DNA from: Nanobdellota archaeon
GTDB lineage: Archaea > Nanobdellota > Nanobdellia > Pacearchaeales > GW2011-AR1
Assembly: GCA_018816625.1 (NCBI GenBank)
Contig: JAHIVR010000145.1
Coordinates: 1-5,727 of the forward strand
Direction: 5' to 3'
Length of the DNA stretch: 5,727 nt
Made by a program: the position numbers and the translations under genes. Within the stretch, counting starts at the first letter, position 1. Every line of letters begins with the position of its first letter. Below, piece by piece: positions 1 to 3,938 of this stretch. The notes beneath the pieces were generated by a model. The model saw nothing but the letters and a program-made list of their open reading frames with translations, had not been told where the DNA came from and did no database searches.

Positions 1-345
1 ATAGGAATAGTTTGTGGATTAGTCCTTATTTATTTAGGAAACCCATACTTCTTCCACACTAAAATAAAATTAATGCAATCTACAGGAGACCATAACACAT
101 ATTATTTTTCTAACACAGAAGGGACTTTGTATGAAAAAGTTTATGGAGATAGTGAAGTAGTAAGATTCTGTGGAAGTATTGAAGAATATGCGAAGGAGAA
201 TAATTATAAATTTTTAACCAAAGAAGAATACCAAGAAGGGATTACACCAAAAATTAATCCAAATTGTCCAGAGAATCAATTGTGTGAAGGTGAAACTATG
301 GTAATGACCTGGACTTGTTCAGGATGTTTAAGTAACCAAAAATGA
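1..345 (+). CDS. membrane-anchored hypothetical protein, 5' end outside window
   Basis: The reading frame is open from the first base of the window, giving 114 visible residues. The first methionine codon is at 73, but the 24 residues before it include a hydrophobic stretch (IGIVCGLVLIYLG) that looks like the end of a membrane helix. I therefore think the true start lies upstream and the N terminus is missing. After the helix comes a soluble, probably extracytoplasmic region that is rich in Tyr, Asn and Glu and has four cysteines in its second half (the last two as C-S-G-C). The stop codon overlaps the start of the next gene in an ATGA arrangement, so the two are probably translated from one mRNA. 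I do not recognise a family. That it is a coding gene is fairly sure; the function is unknown. Confidence 0.6.
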   Translation: MGIVCGLVLIYLGNPYFFHTKIKLMQSTGDHNTYYFSNTEGTLYEKVYGDSEVVRFCGSIEEYAKENNYKFLTKEEYQEGITPKINPNCPENQLCEGETMVMTWTCSGCLSNQK

Positions 346-491
346 AAGTTAAATGTAAAAGGTGTGGAAAAGAATGGGACTATACTGGGGATAAAATTGA
401 GTTATTAAAAAAATATCCCCAATATATTTCTTGTCCTAAGTGTAATACTTCAGTTAAATTAAATGAGGAAAATAAAAATGGTAAGCCCTAA
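342..491 (+). CDS. small zinc-ribbon protein (49 aa)
   Basis: The translation starts MKVKCKRCGKEWDYTG and carries two Cys-x-x-Cys knuckles (Cys5/Cys8 and Cys31/Cys34) about 22 residues apart, the layout of a minimal rubredoxin-like zinc ribbon. The 'KCKRCG.EW.Y.G' opening is typical of a widespread class of very short archaeal zinc-ribbon proteins, most without a known role; nucleic-acid or protein binding is the usual guess. Its ATG overlaps the upstream TGA (ATGA), implying translational coupling. Its 3' end overlaps a possible micro-ORF by 14 bases. The four ligands and compact layout make a real zinc-binding protein likely; the biological role is not inferable. Confidence 0.75.
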   Translation: MKVKCKRCGKEWDYTGDKIELLKKYPQYISCPKCNTSVKLNEENKNGKP

Positions 492-567
492 TCCATGGCA
501 CATAGATAAATTGTTTTATTATATCAATTTGATTGAAGGACATAAAATGGAAAATGGGACAAGCTGA
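478..567 (+). CDS. possible 29-aa micro-ORF
   Basis: An ATG-started frame of 29 codons overlaps the zinc-ribbon gene by 14 bases at its start and the winged-helix gene by 14 bases at its end. It is the only frame that bridges the gap between these two genes, and its composition (aromatic, ending in MENGTS) is not obviously random. It has no recognisable domain, so it could equally be untranslated spacer that contains the ribosome-binding region of the next gene. Confidence 0.25.
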   Translation: MVSPNPWHIDKLFYYINLIEGHKMENGTS

Positions 568-803
568 AGTATTGAAAATATTAAAAAAAGCAAGAAAATG
601 GATGCTTGTAAAAGAAATTGCTAAATTAAATGGTAATGGAAAAGGTTCTATGAGCTGTAATTTAAATAAGTTGTTTGAACAGGGATTGGTTGAAAGGAAA
701 AGAGTGTGAAGTAATGTTTCAATCTGGTGGAGAAGTTATTACTTGTATCAAAAGAGTAAATTTAGAGGACAAAAACGAACCTAGTGAGGTACAGAAAAGA
801 TAA
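554..803 (+). pseudogene. winged-helix DNA-binding protein split by a +1 frameshift
   Basis: The first frame (554-709, 51 residues) begins MGQAEVLKILKKARKWMLVK and continues with EIAKLNGN and a recognition-helix-like LNKLFEQGLVERK. This is the helix-turn-helix of a small archaeal winged-helix protein family. It stops at 707-709, just where the wing should follow. The next frame continues directly with ECEVMFQSGGEVITCIKRVN, which looks like the missing beta-hairpin wing, and ends at TAA 801-803. Deleting one A from the AAAA run at 698-701 would join both parts into one protein of about 82 residues. Possible explanations are a sequencing error in the homopolymer, a genuine pseudogene, a programmed shift, or a truncated working HTH protein. 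The following gene starts one base after the TAA, so the full-length reading fits the operon layout best. Confidence 0.65.
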
Positions 804-807
804 AATG
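789..807 (+). repeat. 19-bp direct repeat, copy 1 (start region of the membrane-protein gene)
   Basis: GTACAGAAAAGATAAAATG occurs here and again, identical, at 1131-1149. In both places its last three bases are the ATG of a gene (805 and 1147), and the flanking bases differ. Read in the frame of the downstream gene, both copies give YRKDKM. It may be a duplicated translation-initiation region or a trace of recombination. Confidence 0.7.
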
Positions 808-1128
808 ATAAATGAACTAAAAAAAGAATTTAGAGTAAAAAACAATAGAACCATCTATTTTGGAATTATTATAATATTTCTAATTGGTTATTTTGGGGGA
901 ACTTTTTTATTTTTTCTTCATAGTAATCCAGTTCCTCCATTTTATCATGAAGGGGATGCTGGATGTGGTTTTGGCTTTTTGAATGAATTAAACTCAAAAA
1001 TAGACAAATTAATTTATAACATTGGATTAGATGACTCTTATGGATATTGTGAAAATGGAGTTACTATAAGGGAAATTCCTTCACAAGATTTAACAATAAC
1101 AAATAGGAGGAATAAACTGAACTCATAA
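805..1128 (+). CDS. single-pass membrane protein, unknown function
   Basis: The ATG at 805 is one base past the preceding TAA and gives 107 residues. A GTG at 784 in the same frame would add seven residues (MRYRKDK) but falls inside the preceding gene, so I prefer the ATG. The chain has a basic N terminus (about residues 1-14), one strong hydrophobic segment rich in Ile, Phe and Gly (about 16-38), and then a soluble tail with GDAGCGFGFLNELN and a second Cys in YGYCENG, possibly a disulfide outside the cell. This is a signal-anchor layout with the tail probably outside. No family is recognised. It lies inside the run of small plus-strand genes and is probably co-transcribed. Confidence 0.6.
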   Translation: MINELKKEFRVKNNRTIYFGIIIIFLIGYFGGTFLFFLHSNPVPPFYHEGDAGCGFGFLNELNSKIDKLIYNIGLDDSYGYCENGVTIREIPSQDLTITNRRNKLNS

Positions 1129-1130
1129 GA

Positions 1131-1149
1131 GTACAGAAAAGATAAAATG
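1131..1149 (+). repeat. 19-bp direct repeat, copy 2 (start region of the H-x-C/C-x-x-C gene)
   Basis: Exact second copy of the 19-bp segment at 789-807, 342 bp downstream, again ending in the start codon of the next gene. Here the in-frame sequence before the ATG is interrupted by the TAA at 1126-1128, so the YRKDK part is not translated unless that stop is read through. Confidence 0.7.
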
Positions 1150-1296
1150 GATGAAAGAACAAGACATAATTGTACTAAAGAAGGAGAATTTGAATTTGTA
1201 GATATAGCTTTAACAAAAGATGGGACAGATAAAATTAAATGTAAGATTTGTGGAAGAGTATGGCAAGAAATAAGGGAGTTTGTAATAGCAACATGA
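1147..1296 (+). CDS. small putative zinc-binding protein (49 aa)
   Basis: The protein has possible metal ligands in two places: His7-x-Cys9 near the N terminus (RHNC) and Cys32-x-x-Cys35 (KCKICG) followed by R-V-W. About 22 residues, including the acidic EGEFEFVDIA stretch, lie between them. This resembles a one-zinc finger or ribbon in which one cysteine is replaced by histidine. I do not recognise a named family. The start codon closes the 19-bp repeat. The stop overlaps the next gene's ATG (ATGA), so the two are probably translationally coupled. Confidence 0.6.
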   Translation: MDERTRHNCTKEGEFEFVDIALTKDGTDKIKCKICGRVWQEIREFVIAT

Positions 1297-1415
1297 AATT
1301 AGGAAATTTAAAATCATTAAAACCAAGAGTTTTCAAATTCAAAGAAGGTCAAATTTGGGATGGTGTTGAAGATATATTTGATTACATTGAAGAATTATTA
1401 GTTGTATCGTATTAA
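1293..1415 (+). CDS. small acidic hypothetical protein (40 aa)
   Basis: This gene starts inside the stop codon of the zinc-binding gene (ATGA overlap). It encodes a basic N-terminal third (MKLGNLKSLKPRVFKFKEG) followed by an acidic, amphipathic helix-like end (DGVEDIFDYIEELLVVSY). The coupling and non-random charge distribution favour a real product. The short length and absence of motifs leave the function open. Confidence 0.45.
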   Translation: MKLGNLKSLKPRVFKFKEGQIWDGVEDIFDYIEELLVVSY

Positions 1416-1424
1416 GAAATAGGG

Positions 1425-1451
1425 AAATTTGCTCGTTTCAGCTTCAAATTT
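1425..1451 (+). other. small intercistronic hairpin
   Basis: AAATTTG at 1425-1431 and CAAATTT at 1445-1451 form a perfect 7-bp stem with a 13-nt loop, in the only gap of note (44 bases) within the small-gene train. It may be an mRNA processing or stability element. A 7-bp A/T-rich stem can arise by chance. Confidence 0.3.
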
Positions 1452-1459
1452 AAGAGAAA

Positions 1460-1606
1460 ATGGAAAAGATGAAGAAAGATACTCCTAAACGCAAAAAACT
1501 ACCTAAATGTCAAATTTGTGGGAAAAATAAATTAGTGGGAACAAAAAATAGATTTTATTGTAAATTTTGTAATTTTACTCATGAGGCTTTGCACATAAAG
1601 TCTTAG
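1460..1606 (+). CDS. small zinc-ribbon protein (48 aa)
   Basis: A basic N terminus (KRKKLPK) leads into a zinc ribbon with Cys17-x-x-Cys20 (CQICG) and Cys34-x-x-Cys37 (CKFCNFTH), followed by a His. It resembles the short zinc ribbons that bind nucleic acid or act as a module in larger proteins; the basic tail supports nucleic-acid contact. Start codons are possible at 1460 or 1469. It is the last gene of the small plus-strand train, and its 3' end contains the first copy of the 16-bp, 40-bp-period repeat. Confidence 0.6.
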   Translation: MEKMKKDTPKRKKLPKCQICGKNKLVGTKNRFYCKFCNFTHEALHIKS

Positions 1607-1682
1607 ATTTAAAAAGCTTGGCTATTTTTTGAACGAGAAGTCATGAAAATAGAGCTATTTTTAAAATTTTGAACATAAAGTC
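1587..1682 (+). repeat. three 16-bp repeats at an exact 40-bp period
   Basis: Copies related to TTTTGAACATAAAGTC lie at 1587-1602 (14 of 16 identical to the third copy), 1627-1642 (13 of 16) and 1667-1682 (reference). Start-to-start distances are exactly 40 bp, leaving 24-bp spacers. Both spacers carry a GCTATT segment that is not at the same phase. The first copy lies inside the zinc-ribbon gene; the other two fill the gap between the convergent plus- and minus-strand genes. The same area has complementary modules (CTATTTT at 1622 and 1655, AAAATAG at 1646) that can form alternative hairpins and may terminate both transcripts. Confidence 0.5.
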
Positions 1683-1685
1683 AAC

Positions 1686-1958
1686 TCAATAAATTCCAAT
1701 CTTAACTTTTGGCTTTACAGAAAATCTAACTCTCTGACTAGTTTCTCCCTCTTTCTTTCCTCCAATCTTAATGAATTGCTTAAAGCCAACGCCTACCCCT
1801 TTTTCTTTTCTCTCAGTTACCTCCAAATCAAAGTCAACTGTTTCAGCTATTTTGAAACCAGAGTTTTCTGTTCCCTTCTTTACTTGGTTTAAAGTATTTT
1901 CAATAAAAGTTTGAACCTCGCTTCCAGTATTTTGTGGTAAATCTATCCTATCTTCCAT
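1686..1958 (-). CDS. Trypco2-like domain protein (trypsin-co-occurring domain family)
   Basis: This 90-residue protein begins with a short acidic and helical part (to about residue 33). It is followed by GFKIAETVDFDLEVTERKEKG, then GVGFKQFIKIGG, and a final strand-rich QRVRFSVKPKVKIG. This 'F.i.evd.el.Vt...g.g.G.gF...i.gg......s..v.f.l.p' pattern of beta strands matches my memory of the trypsin-co-occurring domain 2 (Trypco2), a small domain described beside trypsin-like proteases and NTPases in predicted biological-conflict systems, mostly bacterial. Here it stands alone, with no protease or NTPase visible in the window. It converges on the small-gene train and is divergent from the structured RNA. 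A TATA-like box 27 bases upstream suggests a leaderless mRNA. The family assignment is from pattern recall, not from a search. Confidence 0.6.
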   Translation of the reverse strand: MEDRIDLPQNTGSEVQTFIENTLNQVKKGTENSGFKIAETVDFDLEVTERKEKGVGVGFKQFIKIGGKKEGETSQRVRFSVKPKVKIGIY

Positions 1959-1978
1959 AAAGAAACAATGTTCCTTTT

Positions 1979-1992
1979 CTTTAAATTATTTG
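1979..1992 (-). promoter_or_regulatory. TATA box of the Trypco2-like gene
   Basis: On the minus strand AATAATTTAAAGA is centred about 27 bases before the ATG at 1958. This is the spacing expected for an archaeal TATA element driving a leaderless transcript. Confidence 0.45.
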
Positions 1993-1999
1993 TTGTAGT

Positions 2000-2016
2000 C
2001 TTTATTTTGAATAAAG
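2000..2016. promoter_or_regulatory. inverted repeat between divergent promoters
   Basis: CTTTATT-TTG-AATAAAG is a perfect 7-bp inverted repeat with a 3-base centre. It lies between the TATA box of the minus-strand Trypco2-like gene and the TATA box of the plus-strand RNA element, so it is well placed for a regulator of both. It could also just be A/T-rich coincidence. Confidence 0.35.
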
Positions 2017-2030
2017 TTCATTTTTGGGAA

Positions 2031-2040
2031 TATTTAAATA
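2031..2040 (+). promoter_or_regulatory. TATA box of the structured RNA
   Basis: TATTTAAATA fits the archaeal TATA consensus. Counting 25-27 bases from its centre places transcription start at about 2060-2062, exactly where the closing stem of the predicted RNA begins. The box is nearly palindromic and could also be read from the other strand. Confidence 0.5.
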
Positions 2041-2061
2041 GTGTTTCTCTCTATATATATT

Positions 2062-2171
2062 GTGGGTGAGCAAAGAAAGGAGTTTATATTCATAAACCCT
2101 CCTGTGATTTAATTGAGTGAAGAAACTTAGTCATTTTTTGCTTAAGAGTGACTAATTCTGTTCACCCACCA
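2062..2171 (+). ncRNA. putative structured RNA with a three-way junction (small RNA or leader element)
   Basis: No gene covers this stretch, but it holds three nested or adjacent stems. P1 pairs 2062-2072 with 2159-2169, 11 bp with one G-U, GC-rich against the AT-rich background. P2 is a hairpin of 10 bp: 2078-2082 with 2099-2103 and 2083-2087 with 2092-2096, with a CC bulge and an ATTC loop. P3 pairs 2127-2133 with 2149-2155, 7 bp, with a 15-nt loop that may extend by A-U and G-U pairs. The 5' end coincides with the start predicted from the TATA box at 2031-2040. The 3' side of P1 reads TTCACCC-A-CCA, like a tRNA acceptor end, but no T-arm, D-arm or anticodon arm is present, so it is not a tRNA. 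No clear T-tract terminator follows, so the element may instead be the 5' part of the leader of the gene at 2293. I do not recognise a known RNA family. Confidence 0.5.
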
Positions 2172-2206
2172 ATACTCTTCTATACTCTATACCAAAACGC
2201 TTAAAA

Positions 2207-2240
2207 AGTTTAAATTATTGTAAAAGATACTCTTAAGCAA
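2207..2240 (+). promoter_or_regulatory. second TATA-like box and a site complementary to the P3 loop
   Basis: GTTTAAATTATTG at about 2208-2220 is a possible TATA box, giving a start near 2235. ACTCTTAAGCAA at 2229-2240 is the exact reverse complement of TTGCTTAAGAGT at 2138-2149 in the loop and 3' strand of P3. The same bases can form a small local hairpin (CTCTT 2230-2234 with AAGAG 2239-2243), so the two pairings would exclude each other. The surrounding 2172-2233 stretch also repeats ATACTCT three times. The rest of the leader to 2292 shows nothing else clear. Confidence 0.4.
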
Positions 2241-2292
2241 GAGAGAAAAGACACTCAAAAAGACGTGATTACTAAAATCATATTCTTGAAAG

Positions 2293-3366
2293 GTGTTTTG
2301 GATAATTAAATTCGTCGGGAGTAAAATAGACATTAATAACAAAAACATGATAGAACCAATTAGTTTAACACAAACTCAGTATGGAAATCTTCAACAGCTA
2401 GGAAAGTTTGGTATTAAAAATAAAAACTTTAATCCAGATTCTATTGACTTGACTATGCCTTCATTTTCATATATTCAAAAAGATGGCAAATCAAAAAAGG
2501 ATGCTATCGTGGGATTTATGAGGTTTCTTAAGGAACCAAAATTTGGTAACAGACAAGTTAAATGGCTTAAGGATAAGATAAAGTTACACGGGGGTCTTAA
2601 TTGTAGGTACTTAATAGGATTACCACATGGCTTTCTAGACTACGATGGTCTAAGAGATTCTTTTGTGAAGATACAGGAAGAAGCAAGATTGCCCAAAACA
2701 TATTTGTTTGTAGGTAAAGATGAGACTTTTGGAGCAGTAAAGGACTATATGGACAAGATGGGTGATAAAGGGGAAATTGTTTTAGTCCTACCAATAGATA
2801 TGAATGAGGAATCCCTATCCAGATTAATAGACACTTATGCCCCAAGATTAAAGGAAATTTGTTTTCTTTATAAAGTATCTAAGAAAAATGAGAATCTCGA
2901 TTTGTTAATAACAAAAGCTACAATATTTCCTGAGAAATTTCATATGGCGTTTGTCCCAGTTGATTCAACTTCATTTGGAAAACCAACACTCATACCTACT
3001 GCTTTAATTTGTAGTAAATTTAAAAGTGTTAGCACTATAGATGCTGGGATTCCAGGATATATTTTAAAGAATATAGATAGAAGGGGAAATCCTTCCACAT
3101 TAACAAAAAAATTGAAACGTACAATTTGGATAAATAATGAAGCTAGTGGATATGAACAAGAACATCCAAAAGATTGTATATGTTTGGACTCTAAAATAGA
3201 TGTGTGGGAGCTCTTTAAAAATTGTGGAATAAATACTGTTTTAGCACACCATACCTTGGAAGTCTTATCATTTAAGTTTAAGATGATAAAGTCTGATGAA
3301 AAAGAAAGGAAAAGAGTTTTAGAATTACCTCCTATCAAAAATCTTATTAACTCTTGGAAAACTTGA
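2293..3366 (+). CDS. putative tRNA-guanine transglycosylase-fold protein, divergent
   Basis: The protein is 357 residues from the GTG at 2293. An ATG at 2347 (MIEPISLTQ, 339 residues) is an equally possible start, and no well-spaced ribosome-binding site decides between them. The middle has alternating strands and helices suggesting an alpha/beta barrel (CRYLIGLPHG about 104-113, KTYLFVGK about 135-142, EIVLVLPID about 161-169). The C-terminal third resembles tRNA-guanine transglycosylases: ID250-AGIP aligns with the nucleophile 'FDCVLP' segment, WINNEASGYEQEHPKDCIC with the 'LNIRNA...PLD..C.C' zinc-site approach, and H319/H320 with the zinc histidine before the final helix. The third zinc cysteine is absent, the N-terminal catalytic 'DSGG' motif is not visible, and spacings differ by several residues. 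If related, it would exchange a base in RNA or DNA (a DpdA-type DNA role is possible). It may have lost zinc binding. It follows the structured RNA and ends in a clear terminator. The family assignment is tentative; that it is a gene is near certain. Confidence 0.85.
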   Translation: MFWIIKFVGSKIDINNKNMIEPISLTQTQYGNLQQLGKFGIKNKNFNPDSIDLTMPSFSYIQKDGKSKKDAIVGFMRFLKEPKFGNRQVKWLKDKIKLHGGLNCRYLIGLPHGFLDYDGLRDSFVKIQEEARLPKTYLFVGKDETFGAVKDYMDKMGDKGEIVLVLPIDMNEESLSRLIDTYAPRLKEICFLYKVSKKNENLDLLITKATIFPEKFHMAFVPVDSTSFGKPTLIPTALICSKFKSVSTIDAGIPGYILKNIDRRGNPSTLTKKLKRTIWINNEASGYEQEHPKDCICLDSKIDVWELFKNCGINTVLAHHTLEVLSFKFKMIKSDEKERKRVLELPPIKNLINSWKT

Positions 3367-3639
3367 TAAATTCCTAAGGAGCAAAATATTGCTTTTTTCC
3401 TTTATTTTTTTTCTTATTTTTTTTGTTTTATTCTTTATTTCTAAATCTATATGTTGACACATCAACACAACTTTACTTCTCCCAATCCTTTCATCATTCA
3501 CACAACCACATTTTTCCTTTTCTATCCATTCTTTTCGTATTTTTCTTTCTATTCTAAATAATTCTTCAAAATCCAGATTTATTAAGCACAATAATTGTGC
3601 CTTTGGCATTTGCAAATAAGAGAGAGTTAAAAAATTCAC
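3325..3639 (-). CDS. small Cys/His-containing protein coupled to the DUF2080-like gene
   Basis: The GTG at 3639 overlaps the upstream TGA (GTGA), which decides the start; an ATG at 3609 (MPKAQLL) is the alternative. The product has a hydrophobic N-terminal part, then a charged helical segment (ELFRIERKIRKEWIEKEK), a possible metal site Cys44-x-Cys46 with Cys61-x-His63, and a very basic stretch (about 69-82). The basic stretch is encoded by the complement of the terminator T-tracts of the plus-strand gene, and the last 42 bases overlap the end of that gene. The C-terminal part may therefore be less constrained or a read-out into foreign sequence. No family is recognised. Its coupling to a DNA-binding-like protein suggests a partner or regulatory role. 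Confidence 0.5.
   Translation of the reverse strand: MNFLTLSYLQMPKAQLLCLINLDFEELFRIERKIRKEWIEKEKCGCVNDERIGRSKVVLMCQHIDLEIKNKTKKIRKKIKEKSNILLLRNLSSFPRVNKIFDRR
3380..3430 (+). terminator. hairpin plus T-tract terminator of the TGT-like gene
   Basis: AGCAA (3380-3384) and TTGCT (3389-3393) form a 5-bp hairpin directly followed by T6. Two further runs of eight T follow at 3405-3412 and 3417-3424. Consecutive T-tracts are the usual archaeal termination signal. The tracts lie within the antisense coding region of the opposing gene. Confidence 0.65.
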
Positions 3640-3866
3640 TTTATTTTTGCCTCCATTATTATCACATACGCTTTATGACCTCCATAATCTTGGGAAACAG
3701 TAATGTATCCCCCAGAAGAATTTGCCATGGTTCTTACTTTTGTCTGAAGAATTGCATGAACTTTTTTATCAGTTATATTAATTTGTTTGTTCTTTTCAAC
3801 CACAATATTTTTTACCTTCAAGGAAGGTATTTCTTCATATTTCGGTTTTGGACCTCTTTTTGCCAT
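3636..3866 (-). CDS. DUF2080-like (AbrB-type) transposon-associated small protein
   Basis: This 76-residue protein begins with MAKRGPKPKYEE, a basic, proline-containing AT-hook-like tail. It ends with KVRTMANSSGGYITVSQDYGGHKAYVIIMEA, that is, strand-'N-SGG-YI.V...GG..-YVII-ME'. This pattern (a Gly/Ser turn, 'i.vp.e..Gk.v.vii') is that of DUF2080 'putative transposon-encoded' proteins of archaea, thought to form AbrB/MazE-like swapped-hairpin DNA-binding dimers. No transposase lies in the window. A perfect 28-bp palindrome ends three bases before the start codon, fitting a dimeric autoregulator. The stop overlaps the next gene's GTG. The assignment is moderate, by motif recall. Confidence 0.65.
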   Translation of the reverse strand: MAKRGPKPKYEEIPSLKVKNIVVEKNKQINITDKKVHAILQTKVRTMANSSGGYITVSQDYGGHKAYVIIMEAKIK

Positions 3867-3868
3867 AT

Positions 3869-3896
3869 TAATTACTTAAGTATACTTAAGTAATTA
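3869..3896. promoter_or_regulatory. 28-bp perfect palindromic operator
   Basis: The segment from 3869 to 3896 is identical to its own reverse complement over all 28 bases. Its core is two ACTTAAGT palindromes separated by AT, flanked by TAATT and AATTA. It sits between the TATA box and the start codon of the DUF2080-like gene, overlapping the predicted transcription start, a position suited to repression by a dimer or tetramer. Confidence 0.65.
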
Positions 3897-3908
3897 TAGT
3901 ATAAAAAA
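3892..3908 (-). promoter_or_regulatory. TATA box of the DUF2080-like gene pair
   Basis: On the minus strand TTTTTTATACTATAATT lies 26-42 bases before the ATG at 3866. Transcription would start near 3873-3875, inside the palindrome, leaving a leader of under ten bases. Confidence 0.45.
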
Positions 3909-3921
3909 CTACCGTTTTTTA
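3902..3921 (-). terminator. terminator of the winged-helix gene
   Basis: Read on the minus strand, TAAAAAAC-GGTA-GTTTTTTA is a perfect 8-bp stem with a four-base loop whose 3' arm is a run of six T. It lies 18 bases after the TGA of the winged-helix gene and directly before the TATA box of the next gene, separating the two units. By symmetry it could act in both directions. Confidence 0.5.
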
Positions 3922-3938
3922 CCTTTAATAAATCTACT

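Noticed and set aside
784..804. GTG start seven codons before the membrane-protein ATG
   Set aside because: It lies inside the end of the preceding gene, and the ATG at 805 fits the one-base spacing after TAA.
1587..1682. Short CRISPR array
   Set aside because: The repeats are only 16 bp and imperfect, the spacers are 24 bp and share sequence, the first copy is inside a gene, and no cas gene is present.
2062..2171. tRNA gene (possibly with intron)
   Set aside because: Only the acceptor-like stem and CCA fit; there is no T-loop TTC-R-A, no D-arm G-G and no anticodon arm.
2597..2845. 82-codon minus-strand frame
   Set aside because: It is antisense to the middle of the TGT-like gene, low in charge, and has no domain or promoter; it is a shadow frame.
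2940..3338. 132-codon minus-strand frame
   Set aside because: It is antisense to the TGT-like gene, which has better protein character; no motif or upstream signals.
3325..3866. Insertion sequence carrying the DUF2080-like gene
   Set aside because: There is no transposase, no terminal inverted repeats and no target-site duplication around this segment.
3597..3893. 98-codon plus-strand frame
   Set aside because: It is antisense to the DUF2080-like gene, rich in Phe, Ile, His and Cys as expected for a shadow, and runs across the operator palindrome.
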